Assembly (NCBI RefSeq): GCF_003332885.2
Contig: NZ_QOWJ01000007.1
Location: forward strand, 1 to 64,000
Source of the DNA: Paracnuella aquatica
Lineage (GTDB): Bacteria > Bacteroidota > Bacteroidia > Chitinophagales > Chitinophagaceae
Direction of reading: 5' to 3'
DNA length: 64,000 nucleotides
Positions 50,527-61,025 of the stretch are shown piece by piece. Both the position numbers and the translations under genes were made by a program. Below the pieces are notes generated by a model. It was not told the DNA's origin and did not search any database. It saw only the letters and a list, made by a program, of their open reading frames with translations. Numbering within the stretch: the first letter of the stretch is position 1; every line of letters begins with the position of its first letter.

Positions 50527-53500
50527 ATGATTGTTATGCCATTGAAACAAGCCACGATTAGGCTACTGTTATCAGTATGCCTGTGCTGCTTCTTTTCATT
50601 TGTTGTGCTGGCGCAACAAAGAACTGTCACCGGAAGGGTTACCGACGCCAACAACCAACCCGTTTCCGGCGCCTCCATCACTGTTAAAGGAACAACTACC
50701 GGTACCCAGTCTGCTACAGACGGTACATTCTCCATTGCCGTACCCAACAACGATGCGGTTTTGGTCGTTTCCTTTGTGGGCTTCGAAAACACGGAAATTG
50801 CCGTGGGAAGCCAGTCCAGCCTCATTGTAAACATGCGCAGCACTGCCGCCAGCCTCAACGAGGTGGTGGTAACGGGTTACACCGCCCAGCGCAAAAAAGA
50901 CATCACGGGTTCGGTATCCGTGGTTAGTGCCGAAGACCTCCAGATCACGCCTTCGTCCAACCTGGCCGTACAGTTGCAAGGCCGTGCACCGGGTGTTACC
51001 ATCAGCACCGCCGGTGAGCCGGGTGCCGGTGCCGTAGTGCGGATCCGTGGTTTTGGTTCGGCCGGTAACAACAACCCCCTGTACATCATCGACGGGGTGC
51101 CTGCTACCGATCCTTCGTTCCTTAACCCCAACGACATCGAGTCGCTGCAGGTGTTGAAGGACGCTTCTGCTGCTTCTATTTATGGTGCCCGTGCCTCCAA
51201 CGGTGTGATCATTGTAACCACCAAGCAGGGCAAGGCTGGGAAAGTTTCGCTGTCGTACGATACCTATACCGGCGTACAACGCGTAACCGACCAGATGATG
51301 CCCGATATGCTGAACACGGCGCAGTACCTCGATTACCTGCAGCGTACCACTTCATCTACCTACACCCACCCGGTGTTTGGTAAAAACGGTGCCTTTACTG
51401 TTCCTGAGTTTTACATCACCAGCCCTGGTTTTAAAGGTGGCGTTTCGGCCAGCGACCCTCGTGCCAACCCCGATTTGTACAACACCGGCGATGGCCCACT
51501 GTACCAAATTTCCAAGACAAGCCCCGGCACCAACTGGTTTAAAGAACTGACCCGCCCGGCCGTAATGACCAGCCACCAGCTTACTGCCACCGGCGGCACC
51601 GACAAGGCCAACTACTCCCTGGGTGTCAACTACTTTGACCAGGAAGGAACTTTCGTCAATACATTTTACAAACGCTACAGCATCCGCGCCAACACATCGT
51701 TCAAGCCAGTGAGCTTTTTGCGTGTGGGTGAAAACCTGCAGATCAGCTACGAAGACCGCCTGGGCGGTGCCAACCGTGGCGAAGGTGACGCATGGGCCAG
51801 CGCCTTCCGCATGGTACCCTACATTCCTGTTTACGACATCCGTGGCGGATATGGCGGTAATGGTGTGGGTGAGTCGGGCAACGGTAGCAACCCGGTTGCC
51901 AACCTGGAGCGTGCCAAAGACAACACCAACAAGTTTACCCGCATTTTTGGTAACGTTTATGCCGAAGTGCCTTTTACTGATTTCCTCAGTGCACGTACTT
52001 CGTATGGTATCGACATGGGTACCCAGTTTGTACGCAACATTGGCCGCAAAACCTATGAGCGTTCGGAAAACCAGGGTACCACGCAGCTTACCGAAGAAGG
52101 CTGGTATTACCTGAACTGGACCTGGACCAACACCCTGAATTTCCAAAAAACCTTTGGCAGCCACGGCGTGAAAGTGCTGCTGGGTACCGAAGCTGTGAAA
52201 GAAAACTCACGTGGTGTTCGGGCATTTGGTCAAAACTTCGACTTTGAAACACCAGATTTTGTGTCGCTGAACACCGCAGTTGCCGGTAGCTTGAGCGATC
52301 GCACTATTTCCAACTACAACATTGGCCGGAGTTCACTGTTTTCCTATATCGGCAGAATCGATTACGACTATGCCGGTAAATACCTCCTTTCGGGAACCTT
52401 CCGTCGCGACGGTAGTTCGCGTTTTGGTCCCGAAGTACGGTACGCCAACTTCCCGTCCTTAAGTGCGGCTTGGCGTATTTCTGAAGAAGGATTCATGCAG
52501 GGTGTTTCCTGGCTCACCGACCTCAAGCTGCGTGCAGGCTGGGGCCAAATGGGTAGCCAGTCGAACATCAACCCCGCCAACCAGTTCTTTACTTTTATCT
52601 CTAACCCTGCCCGTACCAACTACGACATCGGCGGTACCAACACTTCTTCGGCCCAGGGCTACCGCCAGGACCGCGAAGGCAACCTGAGCACCAAGTGGGA
52701 AACCAGCGAAACCACCAACGTAGGTTTGGACGGAACCCTGCTCAACGGCAAGTTCGATTTCTCTGTTGATGTGTATCAAAAAGATACCAAAGACCTGCTG
52801 GTAGGCCAGGCGCTGAACGGCTTGGAGCCACAGCTTACCAAGCCTTTTGTAAACATTGGTACCATGCGCAACACCGGTTACGACCTGGGCCTGAACTACC
52901 ACGGTAAACCCGGTGGCGATTTCAGCTTTGACGTTGGTGTAACCTTCTCTCGCTACAAAAACACCATGACCAAACTGAACAACGAAGGCGCTCCACGCAT
53001 CCAAGGTCTGGAACGTTTGAGCAATGCGCTGCGTACCGAAGCCGGCCAGCCTATTTCTTCGTTCCATGGTTATGTAATTGATGGTTTTTACACTTCAGCT
53101 GCTGAAATTACCGCCCTGCCTATGTCAGGTGCAGTAATCGGTAGCTGGCGCTACAAAGACATCAATGGTGATAAAAAAATTGATGACGCCGATCGTACTT
53201 ACCTGGGCAGCCCGCACCCCGATTTCCAAATGGGTTTGAACCTGGCTGCTAATTACAAGGGTTTTGATTTCACTGCCTTCCTGTTTTGGAACCAGGGCAA
53301 CGAGATCTACAACTACACCAAGTATTACACCGACATGCGTGTGTTTATTGGTGGTGTAAGCACACGGGTACTTACCGATAGCTGGACGCCAAACAACCCC
53401 AACGCCAAACTGCCCCAACTGGGTGTAGGTAGCGCCAATGGTTATACCTCGTTTACAACCAGTACTTCCAACTCGTATTATGTAGAAGATGGTTCTTACC

Positions 53501-53751
53501 TGCGGGCTAAAACCGTGCAACTGGGTTATACGCTGCCCCGGTCGCTGGTGGCCAAGGCACGCATGCAAAATGTGCGGTTGTATGTGCAGGCGCAAAACCT
53601 GTTCACCATCACCAACTATACTGGGGCCGATCCGGATATCAGCCTGATTTCCCGCGATCCGGGTGGTGCAGGCGACTATTATCTGGGTGTTGACCTGGGT
53701 GGTTTCCCCCAGCCAAAGCAATTCCTGGCCGGTTTGAACATCACTTTTTAA
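50527..53751 (+). CDS. SusC/RagA family TonB-linked outer-membrane protein
   Basis: 1074 residues. Signal peptide ending VVLAQQ (start ATG 50527, or 50536 giving MPLKQATIRLL). A carboxypeptidase-like regulatory domain covers about residues 35-115 (TVTGRVTDANNQPVSGASIT), followed by the SusC plug with NEVVVTGYTAQRKKDITGSV, RIRGFGSAGNNNPLYIIDGV and SASIYGARASNGVIIVTTKQG, then the 22-strand barrel to SLISRDPGGAGDYYLGVDLG and a terminal FLAGLNITF. With SusD it forms a TonB-driven importer. No N-terminal STN domain and no FecI/FecR pair, so it is not of the anti-sigma signalling type. The substrate is unknown. Confidence 0.97.
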   Translation: MIVMPLKQATIRLLLSVCLCCFFSFVVLAQQRTVTGRVTDANNQPVSGASITVKGTTTGTQSATDGTFSIAVPNNDAVLVVSFVGFENTEIAVGSQSSLIVNMRSTAASLNEVVVTGYTAQRKKDITGSVSVVSAEDLQITPSSNLAVQLQGRAPGVTISTAGEPGAGAVVRIRGFGSAGNNNPLYIIDGVPATDPSFLNPNDIESLQVLKDASAASIYGARASNGVIIVTTKQGKAGKVSLSYDTYTGVQRVTDQMMPDMLNTAQYLDYLQRTTSSTYTHPVFGKNGAFTVPEFYITSPGFKGGVSASDPRANPDLYNTGDGPLYQISKTSPGTNWFKELTRPAVMTSHQLTATGGTDKANYSLGVNYFDQEGTFVNTFYKRYSIRANTSFKPVSFLRVGENLQISYEDRLGGANRGEGDAWASAFRMVPYIPVYDIRGGYGGNGVGESGNGSNPVANLERAKDNTNKFTRIFGNVYAEVPFTDFLSARTSYGIDMGTQFVRNIGRKTYERSENQGTTQLTEEGWYYLNWTWTNTLNFQKTFGSHGVKVLLGTEAVKENSRGVRAFGQNFDFETPDFVSLNTAVAGSLSDRTISNYNIGRSSLFSYIGRIDYDYAGKYLLSGTFRRDGSSRFGPEVRYANFPSLSAAWRISEEGFMQGVSWLTDLKLRAGWGQMGSQSNINPANQFFTFISNPARTNYDIGGTNTSSAQGYRQDREGNLSTKWETSETTNVGLDGTLLNGKFDFSVDVYQKDTKDLLVGQALNGLEPQLTKPFVNIGTMRNTGYDLGLNYHGKPGGDFSFDVGVTFSRYKNTMTKLNNEGAPRIQGLERLSNALRTEAGQPISSFHGYVIDGFYTSAAEITALPMSGAVIGSWRYKDINGDKKIDDADRTYLGSPHPDFQMGLNLAANYKGFDFTAFLFWNQGNEIYNYTKYYTDMRVFIGGVSTRVLTDSWTPNNPNAKLPQLGVGSANGYTSFTTSTSNSYYVEDGSYLRAKTVQLGYTLPRSLVAKARMQNVRLYVQAQNLFTITNYTGADPDISLISRDPGGAGDYYLGVDLGGFPQPKQFLAGLNITF

Positions 53752-53780
53752 TTAACCTACCAGCCTGAAAACAGAAGATT

Positions 53781-55523
53781 ATGAACAAGAAACTATTTAT
53801 AATTCCAGCTGCATTTGTTGCCATGGCACTGATGCATTCTTGTAAAAAAAGCTTTTTGGAGCTGTCGCCACAGGGTGTTTACGACCTGGGAAGCCTGACC
53901 AATAAAAAAGGTGTGGACGGTATGTTGATCAATGCATACGCCACGCTTGACGGCCGGCAAGACCAGCAAAATGGCGGTGCCTCCAACTGGCTTTGGGGCT
54001 CCATTACCGGCGGCGATGCCTATAAAGGCACCGAGCCTACCGACATGGTGGATGCCAACCCCGTAATGCGTTTTGAAATACTCCCGAGTAATGGCCAGCT
54101 TACCAACAAGTGGACCGGCATTTGGGATGGTGTTGGCGGTGCCAATCAGGTGCTGAAAGTGTTGCCGCAGGCATCAGATATTTCTGCTGCCGATGCCAAG
54201 CAAATTGAAGGCGAAGCACGGTTTATCCGCGCCTTCATGCATTTTGAAGGCAAAAAGGCCTTTGGCAACATCCCGTTCCTCGATGAAACGGTAACCGATT
54301 ACAAAGTGCCCAACACCGATGCCAGCGGCAATTATCTCAACATCTGGCCTAAGATCGAAGAAGACTTTAAATGGGCCTACGATAACCTCGATGAAGTGCG
54401 TCCGCATGTTGGCCGTGCCAACAAATGGGCTGCTGCTGCTTACCTGGCCAAAGCTTATATGTTTCAAAACAAATTTGCCGAAGCCAAGGCGCTGTTTGAT
54501 GTGATTATTGCCAATGGTAAAAATAGCCGCGGTACACCGTATGCGCTGGCGGCTAATTACCACAACAACTTCCGGGTAACTTCGGAAAACAACAGCGAAA
54601 CCGTGTTTTCCATCCAGGCCTCATACGGCGATGGTGCCAACACCAATGGTAACTACGACAACACGCTGAACTACCCGCACGGTGGTAGCGCCACTACCGA
54701 AAAGCCCGGTGCCTGCTGCGGATTTTTCCAGCCATCGCAAAACCTGGTGAACTCGTTCCGCACCGATGCGGCTGGTTTGCCCATGCCTACTACCTACAAC
54801 AACGTAGATGTAACCAGCGATGAAAACCTCGCCTCAACCGATGCGTTTACGCCATATTCCGGCAACCTCGATCCACGCCTCGACTGGACTGTTGGCCGCC
54901 GCGGTATTCCTTATTACGACTGGGGTATTCACCCAGGCCGCAACTGGATCCGCATGGTAACTTATGGTGGCCCGTACAGCCCCAAAAAGAACACGTATTA
55001 CAAAGCTGACATTGGTACGCTGGCCGGTACTGTGGGCTGGGGTTTTGCCAACAATGCCCTGAACTTTACCGCCATGCGCTTTGCAGATGTACTGCTGATG
55101 GCTGCCGAAGCCGAAGTGGAAGTAGGTAGCCTGCAAACAGCCCGCGATTATGTAAACCGGGTACGCCGCCGTGCAGCCGCATCGCCGGTGCTTAATGGCG
55201 CCAACCCTGCAGCCAACTACGTGGTGGCCGAATACACTGCACCATGGGCCAGCAAGGAAGCCGCCAGAACTGCAGTTCGTTTTGAACGTAAAATTGAACT
55301 GGGCATGGAAGGACACCGCTTTTTCGACCTGGTGCGTTGGGGCATCGCCGAAGAAGTGCTGAACAACGAATACTTCCCCAAAGAAGCACAGCGCCGCGCC
55401 AGTGCTTTGGATGGTGCACGTTTTACCAAAAACAAAAACGAATATTTCCCGATCCCCGAGTTTGCCATTACACAAAGCGTTCGGGATGGACAAGCTACAT
55501 TGAAACAAAACCCGGGTTACTAA
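53781..55523 (+). CDS. SusD/RagB family nutrient-binding lipoprotein
   Basis: 580 residues, lipoprotein with Cys21 after AFVAMALMHS. The SusD tetratricopeptide-like helices include VGGANQVLKVLPQASDI, IEGEARFIRAFMHFEGKKAF, ANKWAAAAYLAKAYMFQNKF and the C-terminal MRFADVLLMAAEAEVEVGSL, TAVRFERKIELGMEGHRFFD, LVRWG. It forms the lid of the SusC importer encoded 29 bp upstream and binds the ligand outside the cell. It is followed by a terminator at 55546, after which the VCBS gene begins. Confidence 0.97.
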   Translation: MNKKLFIIPAAFVAMALMHSCKKSFLELSPQGVYDLGSLTNKKGVDGMLINAYATLDGRQDQQNGGASNWLWGSITGGDAYKGTEPTDMVDANPVMRFEILPSNGQLTNKWTGIWDGVGGANQVLKVLPQASDISAADAKQIEGEARFIRAFMHFEGKKAFGNIPFLDETVTDYKVPNTDASGNYLNIWPKIEEDFKWAYDNLDEVRPHVGRANKWAAAAYLAKAYMFQNKFAEAKALFDVIIANGKNSRGTPYALAANYHNNFRVTSENNSETVFSIQASYGDGANTNGNYDNTLNYPHGGSATTEKPGACCGFFQPSQNLVNSFRTDAAGLPMPTTYNNVDVTSDENLASTDAFTPYSGNLDPRLDWTVGRRGIPYYDWGIHPGRNWIRMVTYGGPYSPKKNTYYKADIGTLAGTVGWGFANNALNFTAMRFADVLLMAAEAEVEVGSLQTARDYVNRVRRRAAASPVLNGANPAANYVVAEYTAPWASKEAARTAVRFERKIELGMEGHRFFDLVRWGIAEEVLNNEYFPKEAQRRASALDGARFTKNKNEYFPIPEFAITQSVRDGQATLKQNPGY

Positions 55524-55545
55524 ACCCACATTTGCTCCGGAAACC

Positions 55546-55574
55546 AAAGGAGGGCCAATTGGCCCTCCTTTTTT
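55546..55574 (+). terminator. Intrinsic terminator after susD
   Basis: AAAGGAGGGCC (55546-55556), AATT, GGCCCTCCTTT (55561-55571), then further T residues to 55574. It gives susCD a partial stop; the downstream VCBS gene may be reached by read-through. Confidence 0.88.
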
Positions 55575-55692
55575 GTTCTATGCAACAGAATGAAGCACGA
55601 TTAATAGAACCGGGACAGGGGCCCATTTCATTAATTTTTTCGTGCCGCAAAAGCATGGTATCTTCCAAAAGAAGAAATGATCAGTTTGCTAT

Positions 55693-58600
55693 ATGAAGAA
55701 TACTTGCCTGGCCCTGATGGCAGCGATGCTGGTGGGCTGCACCAGTGATACCCTTTTCGAGGCAATGCCTGCAACACATACCGGCATTCATTTTACCAAT
55801 ACACTGCAAGACAATGATACCCTGAACGTGCTGGATGTAGAGAATATCTACAACGGCAGCGGCGTGGGTGTGGGCGATTTCAACAACGATGGATTGCAGG
55901 ATCTTTATTTTGCAGGCAACACCGTCTCCAACAAATTATACATCAACAAAGGCAATCTGAAATTTGAAGATATTACCGAAGCGGCTGGCGTAACCGGCAA
56001 TGGGCATTGGAGCCGCGGCGTAAGCGTGGTAGATATCAATAACGATGGACTCATGGATATCTATGTGTCTGCTTCGCTGTCGCCGGATAGTACCAAACGC
56101 GAAAACCTGTTGTACATCAACAAAGGCATCCAGGATGGCAAGCCGCGCTTTGCAAACGAAGCAGCAGCTTATGGCCTGGCCGACCGGTCGCACAGCACCA
56201 TGGCTGCATTTTTTGATTACGATGGCGATGGCGATTTGGATATGTACCTTTTGGTAAACGAGATATTAAAGGATCAATATCCCAACACGTTCCGGCCCAT
56301 TATCACCGACGGTTCACATCCTAATACCGACAAGCTTTTTCGCAATGATTGGAACGATAGCTTAGGGCATCCCGTCTTTACCAATGTATCCGCCGAAGCA
56401 GGCATCACCATTGAAGGTTATGGGCATGGCGTGAACATAACCGACATCAACCGCGATGGCTGGAAAGACATTTACGTAACCAACGATTTTCTATCCAACA
56501 ACCTGCTCTACATCAACCAGCGCAATGGCACGTTTACCAACGAAGCAGAAACATATTTTAAACACACTTCCGAAAATGCAATGGGGCAGGATGTGACCGA
56601 CATCAACAACGATGGTTTAGTTGACATCATCGAGGCGGACATGAACCCCGAGGATAATTACCGAAAAAAAATGATGCTGAACCCGCTCAGTTATGCACGC
56701 TACCAAAACAATGAATTGTACGGCTACCAGCACCAGTATGTACGCAATGTGATCCAGTTAAACGCAGGTCCACGGCCGGAAGCGGGCGATAGCCTGGGTG
56801 CGCCGCTGTTCAGTGATGTAGCCTTTATGACCGGCATGGCCGAAACCGATTGGAGTTGGACGCCATCGATTGCCGATTTTAACAACGACGGCTTTCGCGA
56901 CATCATCATCACCAACGGTTTTCCAAAAGATGTGACCGACCATGATTTTATTGCCTACCGCATGAAGGCAAACATACTTGCCTCCAAACGCGACATTTTA
57001 GATCAAATACCCGAAGTGAAAATTGCCAACTACGCCTACCTGAACAAAGGCGGATTGGCGTTTACCAACGTAACAAAAGATTGGGGCCTCGATGCTCCTT
57101 CGTTTTCTAACGGTGCTGCATACGTGGATTTGGACAACGACGGCGACCTGGACCTAGTGATGAACAACATCAACGATGCGGCTTTTGTGTATAAAAACAA
57201 CACGCAGGAAAAAGGCAAAAACCTGCACTTCCTGCAGGTGCAATTGGAAGGAAGCAGCCAAAACCGCAACGGACTGGGTGCGTGGATCGAACTGCATTAC
57301 GGTGGCGGCAAAAAACAGGTGTATGAAGTAACACCGTACCGCGGCTACCTTTCATCGATACAGCAAGGTGCGCATTTTGGGTTGGGCAATGTTGCAGTGG
57401 TAGACACGGTAACCATTACCTGGCCCGATGGTAAACAACAGGCATTGCAAAATGTTCCTGCCAATACATTGTTGAAACTGGCTTACAAAAATGCAGGTCC
57501 TGCGGTGCAAACAGCAAAGGCACAAAACACCCCGGCATATTTTACCGATGTTACCCAAAGCCTGGGCATCAGCTACCAGCACCACGATTCTGATTTTATT
57601 GATTTCAACGTGCAAAAATTGTTGCCGCATAAATTCTCGGAATACGGCCCTGCACTGGCTGTGGGCGATGTGGATGGAAACGGGCTCGACGATGTTGTTT
57701 GCGGCGGTTCGTTTTTCTTCAACGCACAGGTGTTGCTGCAACAGGCCGATGGAAAATTTGTACAAAAAACAGTGGGCGGATCGGCAGAAAGGGCGTTGGA
57801 AAAACGTTCGGAAGATATGGGCCTAACACTGTTTGATGCCGATGGTGATGGCGACCTCGACCTCTATATCGCCAGCGGCAGCTACGAGGCGGAACCCAAC
57901 ACGGCAGCCTATCAGGACCGGTTTTTCATAAATGATGGCAAAGGCAATTTTGCCCTGAATGTGCCGGCGCTGCCGCAAAATTTTACTTCTAAATCCTGTG
58001 TGCGCCCTGCTGATTTTGATAAGGATGGCGACCTCGATCTGTTCATAGCGGGCCGGGTAGATCCGTGGCATTACCCGCGGCCGGTGTCTTCATTCATTTA
58101 CCGCAACGACTCGAAAGGCGGCCTGGTAAAATTTACCGACGTAACCGCTGAAATTGCGCCTGCGCTGAAGAACATTGGTTTGGTTTGCGATGCGGTTTGG
58201 ACCGATTTTGACAACGACGGTTGGCCCGACCTGGCACTTGCCGGTGAATGGATGCCGTTGACGTTTATCAAAAATGAGAACGGAAAATTTAATGCAGCAG
58301 GTGCGGTGCAACAAGTGCCACAATCATCAGGTTGGTGGACGTCCATTGTACCCGCCGATTTTGACAACGACGGCGATATGGATTACGCGGTAGGCAACCT
58401 GGGCCGCAATTCGTATTACCGCAACCGCGATGGCAAACCGGTGTGCATTACGGCCGGCGATTTTGATAAAAACGGCAGCTACGATGCCATTCCTTCATTG
58501 TTTATCCCGGCATCAGCCGCCGATCCCACACTCAAGGAATTTCCGGGCCAGCTGCGTGATGATTTGTCGAAGCAAATGATCTCGATGCGCAGCAAGTACC

Positions 58601-59262
58601 AAACCTATCAATCGTATGCACGCACTACGCTGCCCGAAATGCTGACGCCGGAACAAATGAACAGTGCGCTGCGGCTGGAGGCAGTGCAGTTGCAATCGGT
58701 GCTGCTGCACAACGATGGTGCGGGCAAGTTTACCATGGTGCCCCTACCTATGGCCGCACAGGTATCCCCGCTGCAGGGAATGATTGCGGAAGATGTGGAT
58801 GAAGACGGAAACTTGGACCTCCTGATCAGCGGCAACGACTTTAGCACCGAGGTGGCTGTTGGCCGCTACGATGCGCTCCATGGATTGTTGCTGAAAGGCA
58901 CCGGCGAAGGTGGGTTTTTACCGGTGCCGGTGGCGGCAAGTGGACTGTATATCCCGGGCAATGGAAAGGCATTGGTGAAACTGCGCGGTGCCAACGGCAG
59001 CACGCTGGTTGCAGCCAGCCAAAATAAAGGTCCATTGAAAATATTTGGGGCCAAAACCGGCGCAGCATCAGTGCCTCTGCAACCAACCGATGCAGTGGCG
59101 CTGGTAAAACTGGCTTCTGGTAAAACAGAGCGCAGGGAACTGAATTTTGGAGCAGGTTTCCTGTCGCAGTCGGGGCGTTTTTTAAGTGTAAATAAAAGTA
59201 TACAAAGCGTTGAAGTGATCGATGCGAAAGGCGGGAAACGTACATTGCCGTTGAGCAAATAA
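55693..59262 (+). CDS. VCBS/FG-GAP repeat surface lipoprotein with ASPIC/UnbV domain
   Basis: 1189 residues, lipoprotein (Cys16 in AAMLVGCTS). It has two blocks of calcium-binding FG-GAP/VCBS repeats. The first covers about residues 50-500 (DFNNDGLQDLYFAGN, DINNDGLMDIYVS, DYDGDGDLDMYLL, DINRDGWKDIYVTND, DFNNDGFRDIIITNG, DLDNDGDLDLVMNN). An ASPIC/UnbV domain follows at about 515-595 (GLGAWIELHYGGGKKQVYEV, YLSSIQQGAHFGLG). The second block lies at about 650-1060 (DVDGNGLDDVVCGG, DADGDGDLDLYIASG, DFDKDGDLDLFIAG, DFDNDGDMDYAVGN, DEDGNLDLLISGN). The protein is probably on the cell surface as an integrin-like propeller. Its exact role is unknown; position after SusCD suggests ligand capture. Confidence 0.93.
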   Translation: MKNTCLALMAAMLVGCTSDTLFEAMPATHTGIHFTNTLQDNDTLNVLDVENIYNGSGVGVGDFNNDGLQDLYFAGNTVSNKLYINKGNLKFEDITEAAGVTGNGHWSRGVSVVDINNDGLMDIYVSASLSPDSTKRENLLYINKGIQDGKPRFANEAAAYGLADRSHSTMAAFFDYDGDGDLDMYLLVNEILKDQYPNTFRPIITDGSHPNTDKLFRNDWNDSLGHPVFTNVSAEAGITIEGYGHGVNITDINRDGWKDIYVTNDFLSNNLLYINQRNGTFTNEAETYFKHTSENAMGQDVTDINNDGLVDIIEADMNPEDNYRKKMMLNPLSYARYQNNELYGYQHQYVRNVIQLNAGPRPEAGDSLGAPLFSDVAFMTGMAETDWSWTPSIADFNNDGFRDIIITNGFPKDVTDHDFIAYRMKANILASKRDILDQIPEVKIANYAYLNKGGLAFTNVTKDWGLDAPSFSNGAAYVDLDNDGDLDLVMNNINDAAFVYKNNTQEKGKNLHFLQVQLEGSSQNRNGLGAWIELHYGGGKKQVYEVTPYRGYLSSIQQGAHFGLGNVAVVDTVTITWPDGKQQALQNVPANTLLKLAYKNAGPAVQTAKAQNTPAYFTDVTQSLGISYQHHDSDFIDFNVQKLLPHKFSEYGPALAVGDVDGNGLDDVVCGGSFFFNAQVLLQQADGKFVQKTVGGSAERALEKRSEDMGLTLFDADGDGDLDLYIASGSYEAEPNTAAYQDRFFINDGKGNFALNVPALPQNFTSKSCVRPADFDKDGDLDLFIAGRVDPWHYPRPVSSFIYRNDSKGGLVKFTDVTAEIAPALKNIGLVCDAVWTDFDNDGWPDLALAGEWMPLTFIKNENGKFNAAGAVQQVPQSSGWWTSIVPADFDNDGDMDYAVGNLGRNSYYRNRDGKPVCITAGDFDKNGSYDAIPSLFIPASAADPTLKEFPGQLRDDLSKQMISMRSKYQTYQSYARTTLPEMLTPEQMNSALRLEAVQLQSVLLHNDGAGKFTMVPLPMAAQVSPLQGMIAEDVDEDGNLDLLISGNDFSTEVAVGRYDALHGLLLKGTGEGGFLPVPVAASGLYIPGNGKALVKLRGANGSTLVAASQNKGPLKIFGAKTGAASVPLQPTDAVALVKLASGKTERRELNFGAGFLSQSGRFLSVNKSIQSVEVIDAKGGKRTLPLSK

Positions 59263-59348
59263 TGAAACGTGGTTTGAGTTGTTAGAGCAATGTTTCAATT
59301 AAATGCGATTTTTCTTTTTTGCCGTTACCCTTTTTCACGTTGATCCTT

Positions 59349-60887
59349 ATGCGCAAATCTTTTCTTGTTGTTTTTGTTTGTACAATCATCGTTGCGTTAT
59401 TTGCCTGCGGCGATGAGTGGCAGCGCAATGCATCGCATGCCGATGTGGCGGACGAAAGCATCCGGAAAGGAAAGGCCCTGGCTGCACAATACTGCCAGTC
59501 GTGCCACTTGCTGCCCGAGCCCGCACAACTGGATGCTGCAAGCTGGGAAAAAGGCGTACTGCCACATATGGGCCCGCGCCTTGGCATTTTTGCCTATGGT
59601 TTTGAACGCTATCCTGCATTGGCCAACAACCCGCACCTGCCGCGTGGCTTTTACCCCGACACGCCGATGCTTTCTTTTGTAGCGTGGCAGCACATCATCG
59701 ATTACTACACCGCCACGGCTCCCGATAGCCTTGCCGTACCAGCCAAAGAAGTGCCGCAAACCTTAACGCAGTTCCAGGTGTTGCAGCCGCGTTATCAAAG
59801 CGCTTTTCCATTGACTTCGTTTACTGCATTCGATACAGTGAACCACCAGGTGCTGGTGTATGATATGAGCACCGAACAATTGATGCGGTTTGATGCAGGG
59901 TTAGAATTAAAAGATTCAGCAATAATAAAAGGCGCTGTTTCTGATGCAGTGCAGTCAGGTAGCGAGCTTTTTGCCAGCAATATGGGCAACATCAATCCAA
60001 ATGATGCACCCCTGGGCAGCGTGCAGCAGATTGGTTTTAAAACTACCGCCAATGCACAAACGCTTTTTGATTCGCTGCAGCGACCGGTTGCATTGCAGCG
60101 TACCGACATCAACGGCGATGGGCGTGCCGATTTTGTGGTAGGCTCGTTTGGTTTTTTTACCGGGCACTTAAGCTGGTTTGAAGCATTGGAGGGTGGCGGC
60201 TTTCAAAAACACCTGATCAAACCATTGCCTGGTGCGGCACAGATATATGTAACGGACGACAACAGCGACGGCCTGCCCGATCTTTGGGTGTTGTTTGCGC
60301 AGGGCGATGAAAGCATCCGCAGGTTTATCAATTTGGGTGGTGGCCGTTTTAAAGAGGAAGTAGTGCTGCGTTTTCCGGCAGTATGGGGCTCCACCTCGTT
60401 TCAGTTGGTGGATATGGATGGCGATGGCGATGGGGACATTGTATACACCTGCGGCGATAATGCCGATTATTCGCCCATTTTAAAGCCCTACCACGGCGTG
60501 TATGTTTTTCTGCAGGAAGAGGGCAAGTTCCGGCAACAATTTTTTTACCACCTCAATGGCGCTTTTAAAGCCCGAACTGCCGATTTTGACCAGGACGGCG
60601 ATATGGACATTGCAGCGATTTCATTCTTTGCCGATTACCGCCTGCAGCCGGCGCAGGGTTTTGTTTACCTGCAAAATAGGGGCGGCTGGAACTTTGGCGC
60701 CACCACGTTTGCGCAGGCGGCTCTGGGCCGTTGGATTACCCTCGATGCCGGCGACCTCGATGGCGATGGCTGGACCGACCTGGTGCTGGGCAATATGGCC
60801 AAGCCCGGCGCTGCTTCGGGGGCATCGGTGCAGTGGGAGCGGGGGCCGCTTTTTTTGGTGCTGCGCAATGCAGGTGGAAAGCGGTAG
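59349..60887 (+). CDS. VCBS-repeat lipoprotein with N-terminal c-type heme motif
   Basis: 512 residues from the ATG at 59349 (the frame extends to 59319 with no support). Lipobox VALFAC. A heme c motif Cys49-Gln-Ser-Cys52-His53 is followed by LLPEPAQLDAASWEKGVLPH and MGPRLG, whose Met is a candidate axial ligand. From about residue 130 the protein is a VCBS/FG-GAP propeller: DINGDGRADFVVGS, DDNSDGLPDLWVLF, DMDGDGDGDIVYT, DFDQDGDMDIAAIS, DLDGDGWTDLVLGN. A short cytochrome-like domain fused to a propeller on a lipoprotein suggests an extracytoplasmic redox role. It starts 86 bp after the previous gene. Confidence 0.9.
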   Translation: MRKSFLVVFVCTIIVALFACGDEWQRNASHADVADESIRKGKALAAQYCQSCHLLPEPAQLDAASWEKGVLPHMGPRLGIFAYGFERYPALANNPHLPRGFYPDTPMLSFVAWQHIIDYYTATAPDSLAVPAKEVPQTLTQFQVLQPRYQSAFPLTSFTAFDTVNHQVLVYDMSTEQLMRFDAGLELKDSAIIKGAVSDAVQSGSELFASNMGNINPNDAPLGSVQQIGFKTTANAQTLFDSLQRPVALQRTDINGDGRADFVVGSFGFFTGHLSWFEALEGGGFQKHLIKPLPGAAQIYVTDDNSDGLPDLWVLFAQGDESIRRFINLGGGRFKEEVVLRFPAVWGSTSFQLVDMDGDGDGDIVYTCGDNADYSPILKPYHGVYVFLQEEGKFRQQFFYHLNGAFKARTADFDQDGDMDIAAISFFADYRLQPAQGFVYLQNRGGWNFGATTFAQAALGRWITLDAGDLDGDGWTDLVLGNMAKPGAASGASVQWERGPLFLVLRNAGGKR

Positions 60888-61025
60888 AACAAAAGCCGGT
60901 GCCAGCTAAAGTTGCAGCAAGCGGCAACGTCGTGTTTTACTATTTTATGTAAATTGAACTCCATCTGCCTTAACGAACCTGCAGCAACGAAGATGAATGC
61001 TGCTGCACAACCTGGATTGTTTGCT

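Noticed and set aside
51352-52164. Minus-strand 270-codon frame antisense to susC
   Set aside because: It lies wholly inside a canonical SusC gene and has no recognisable domain.
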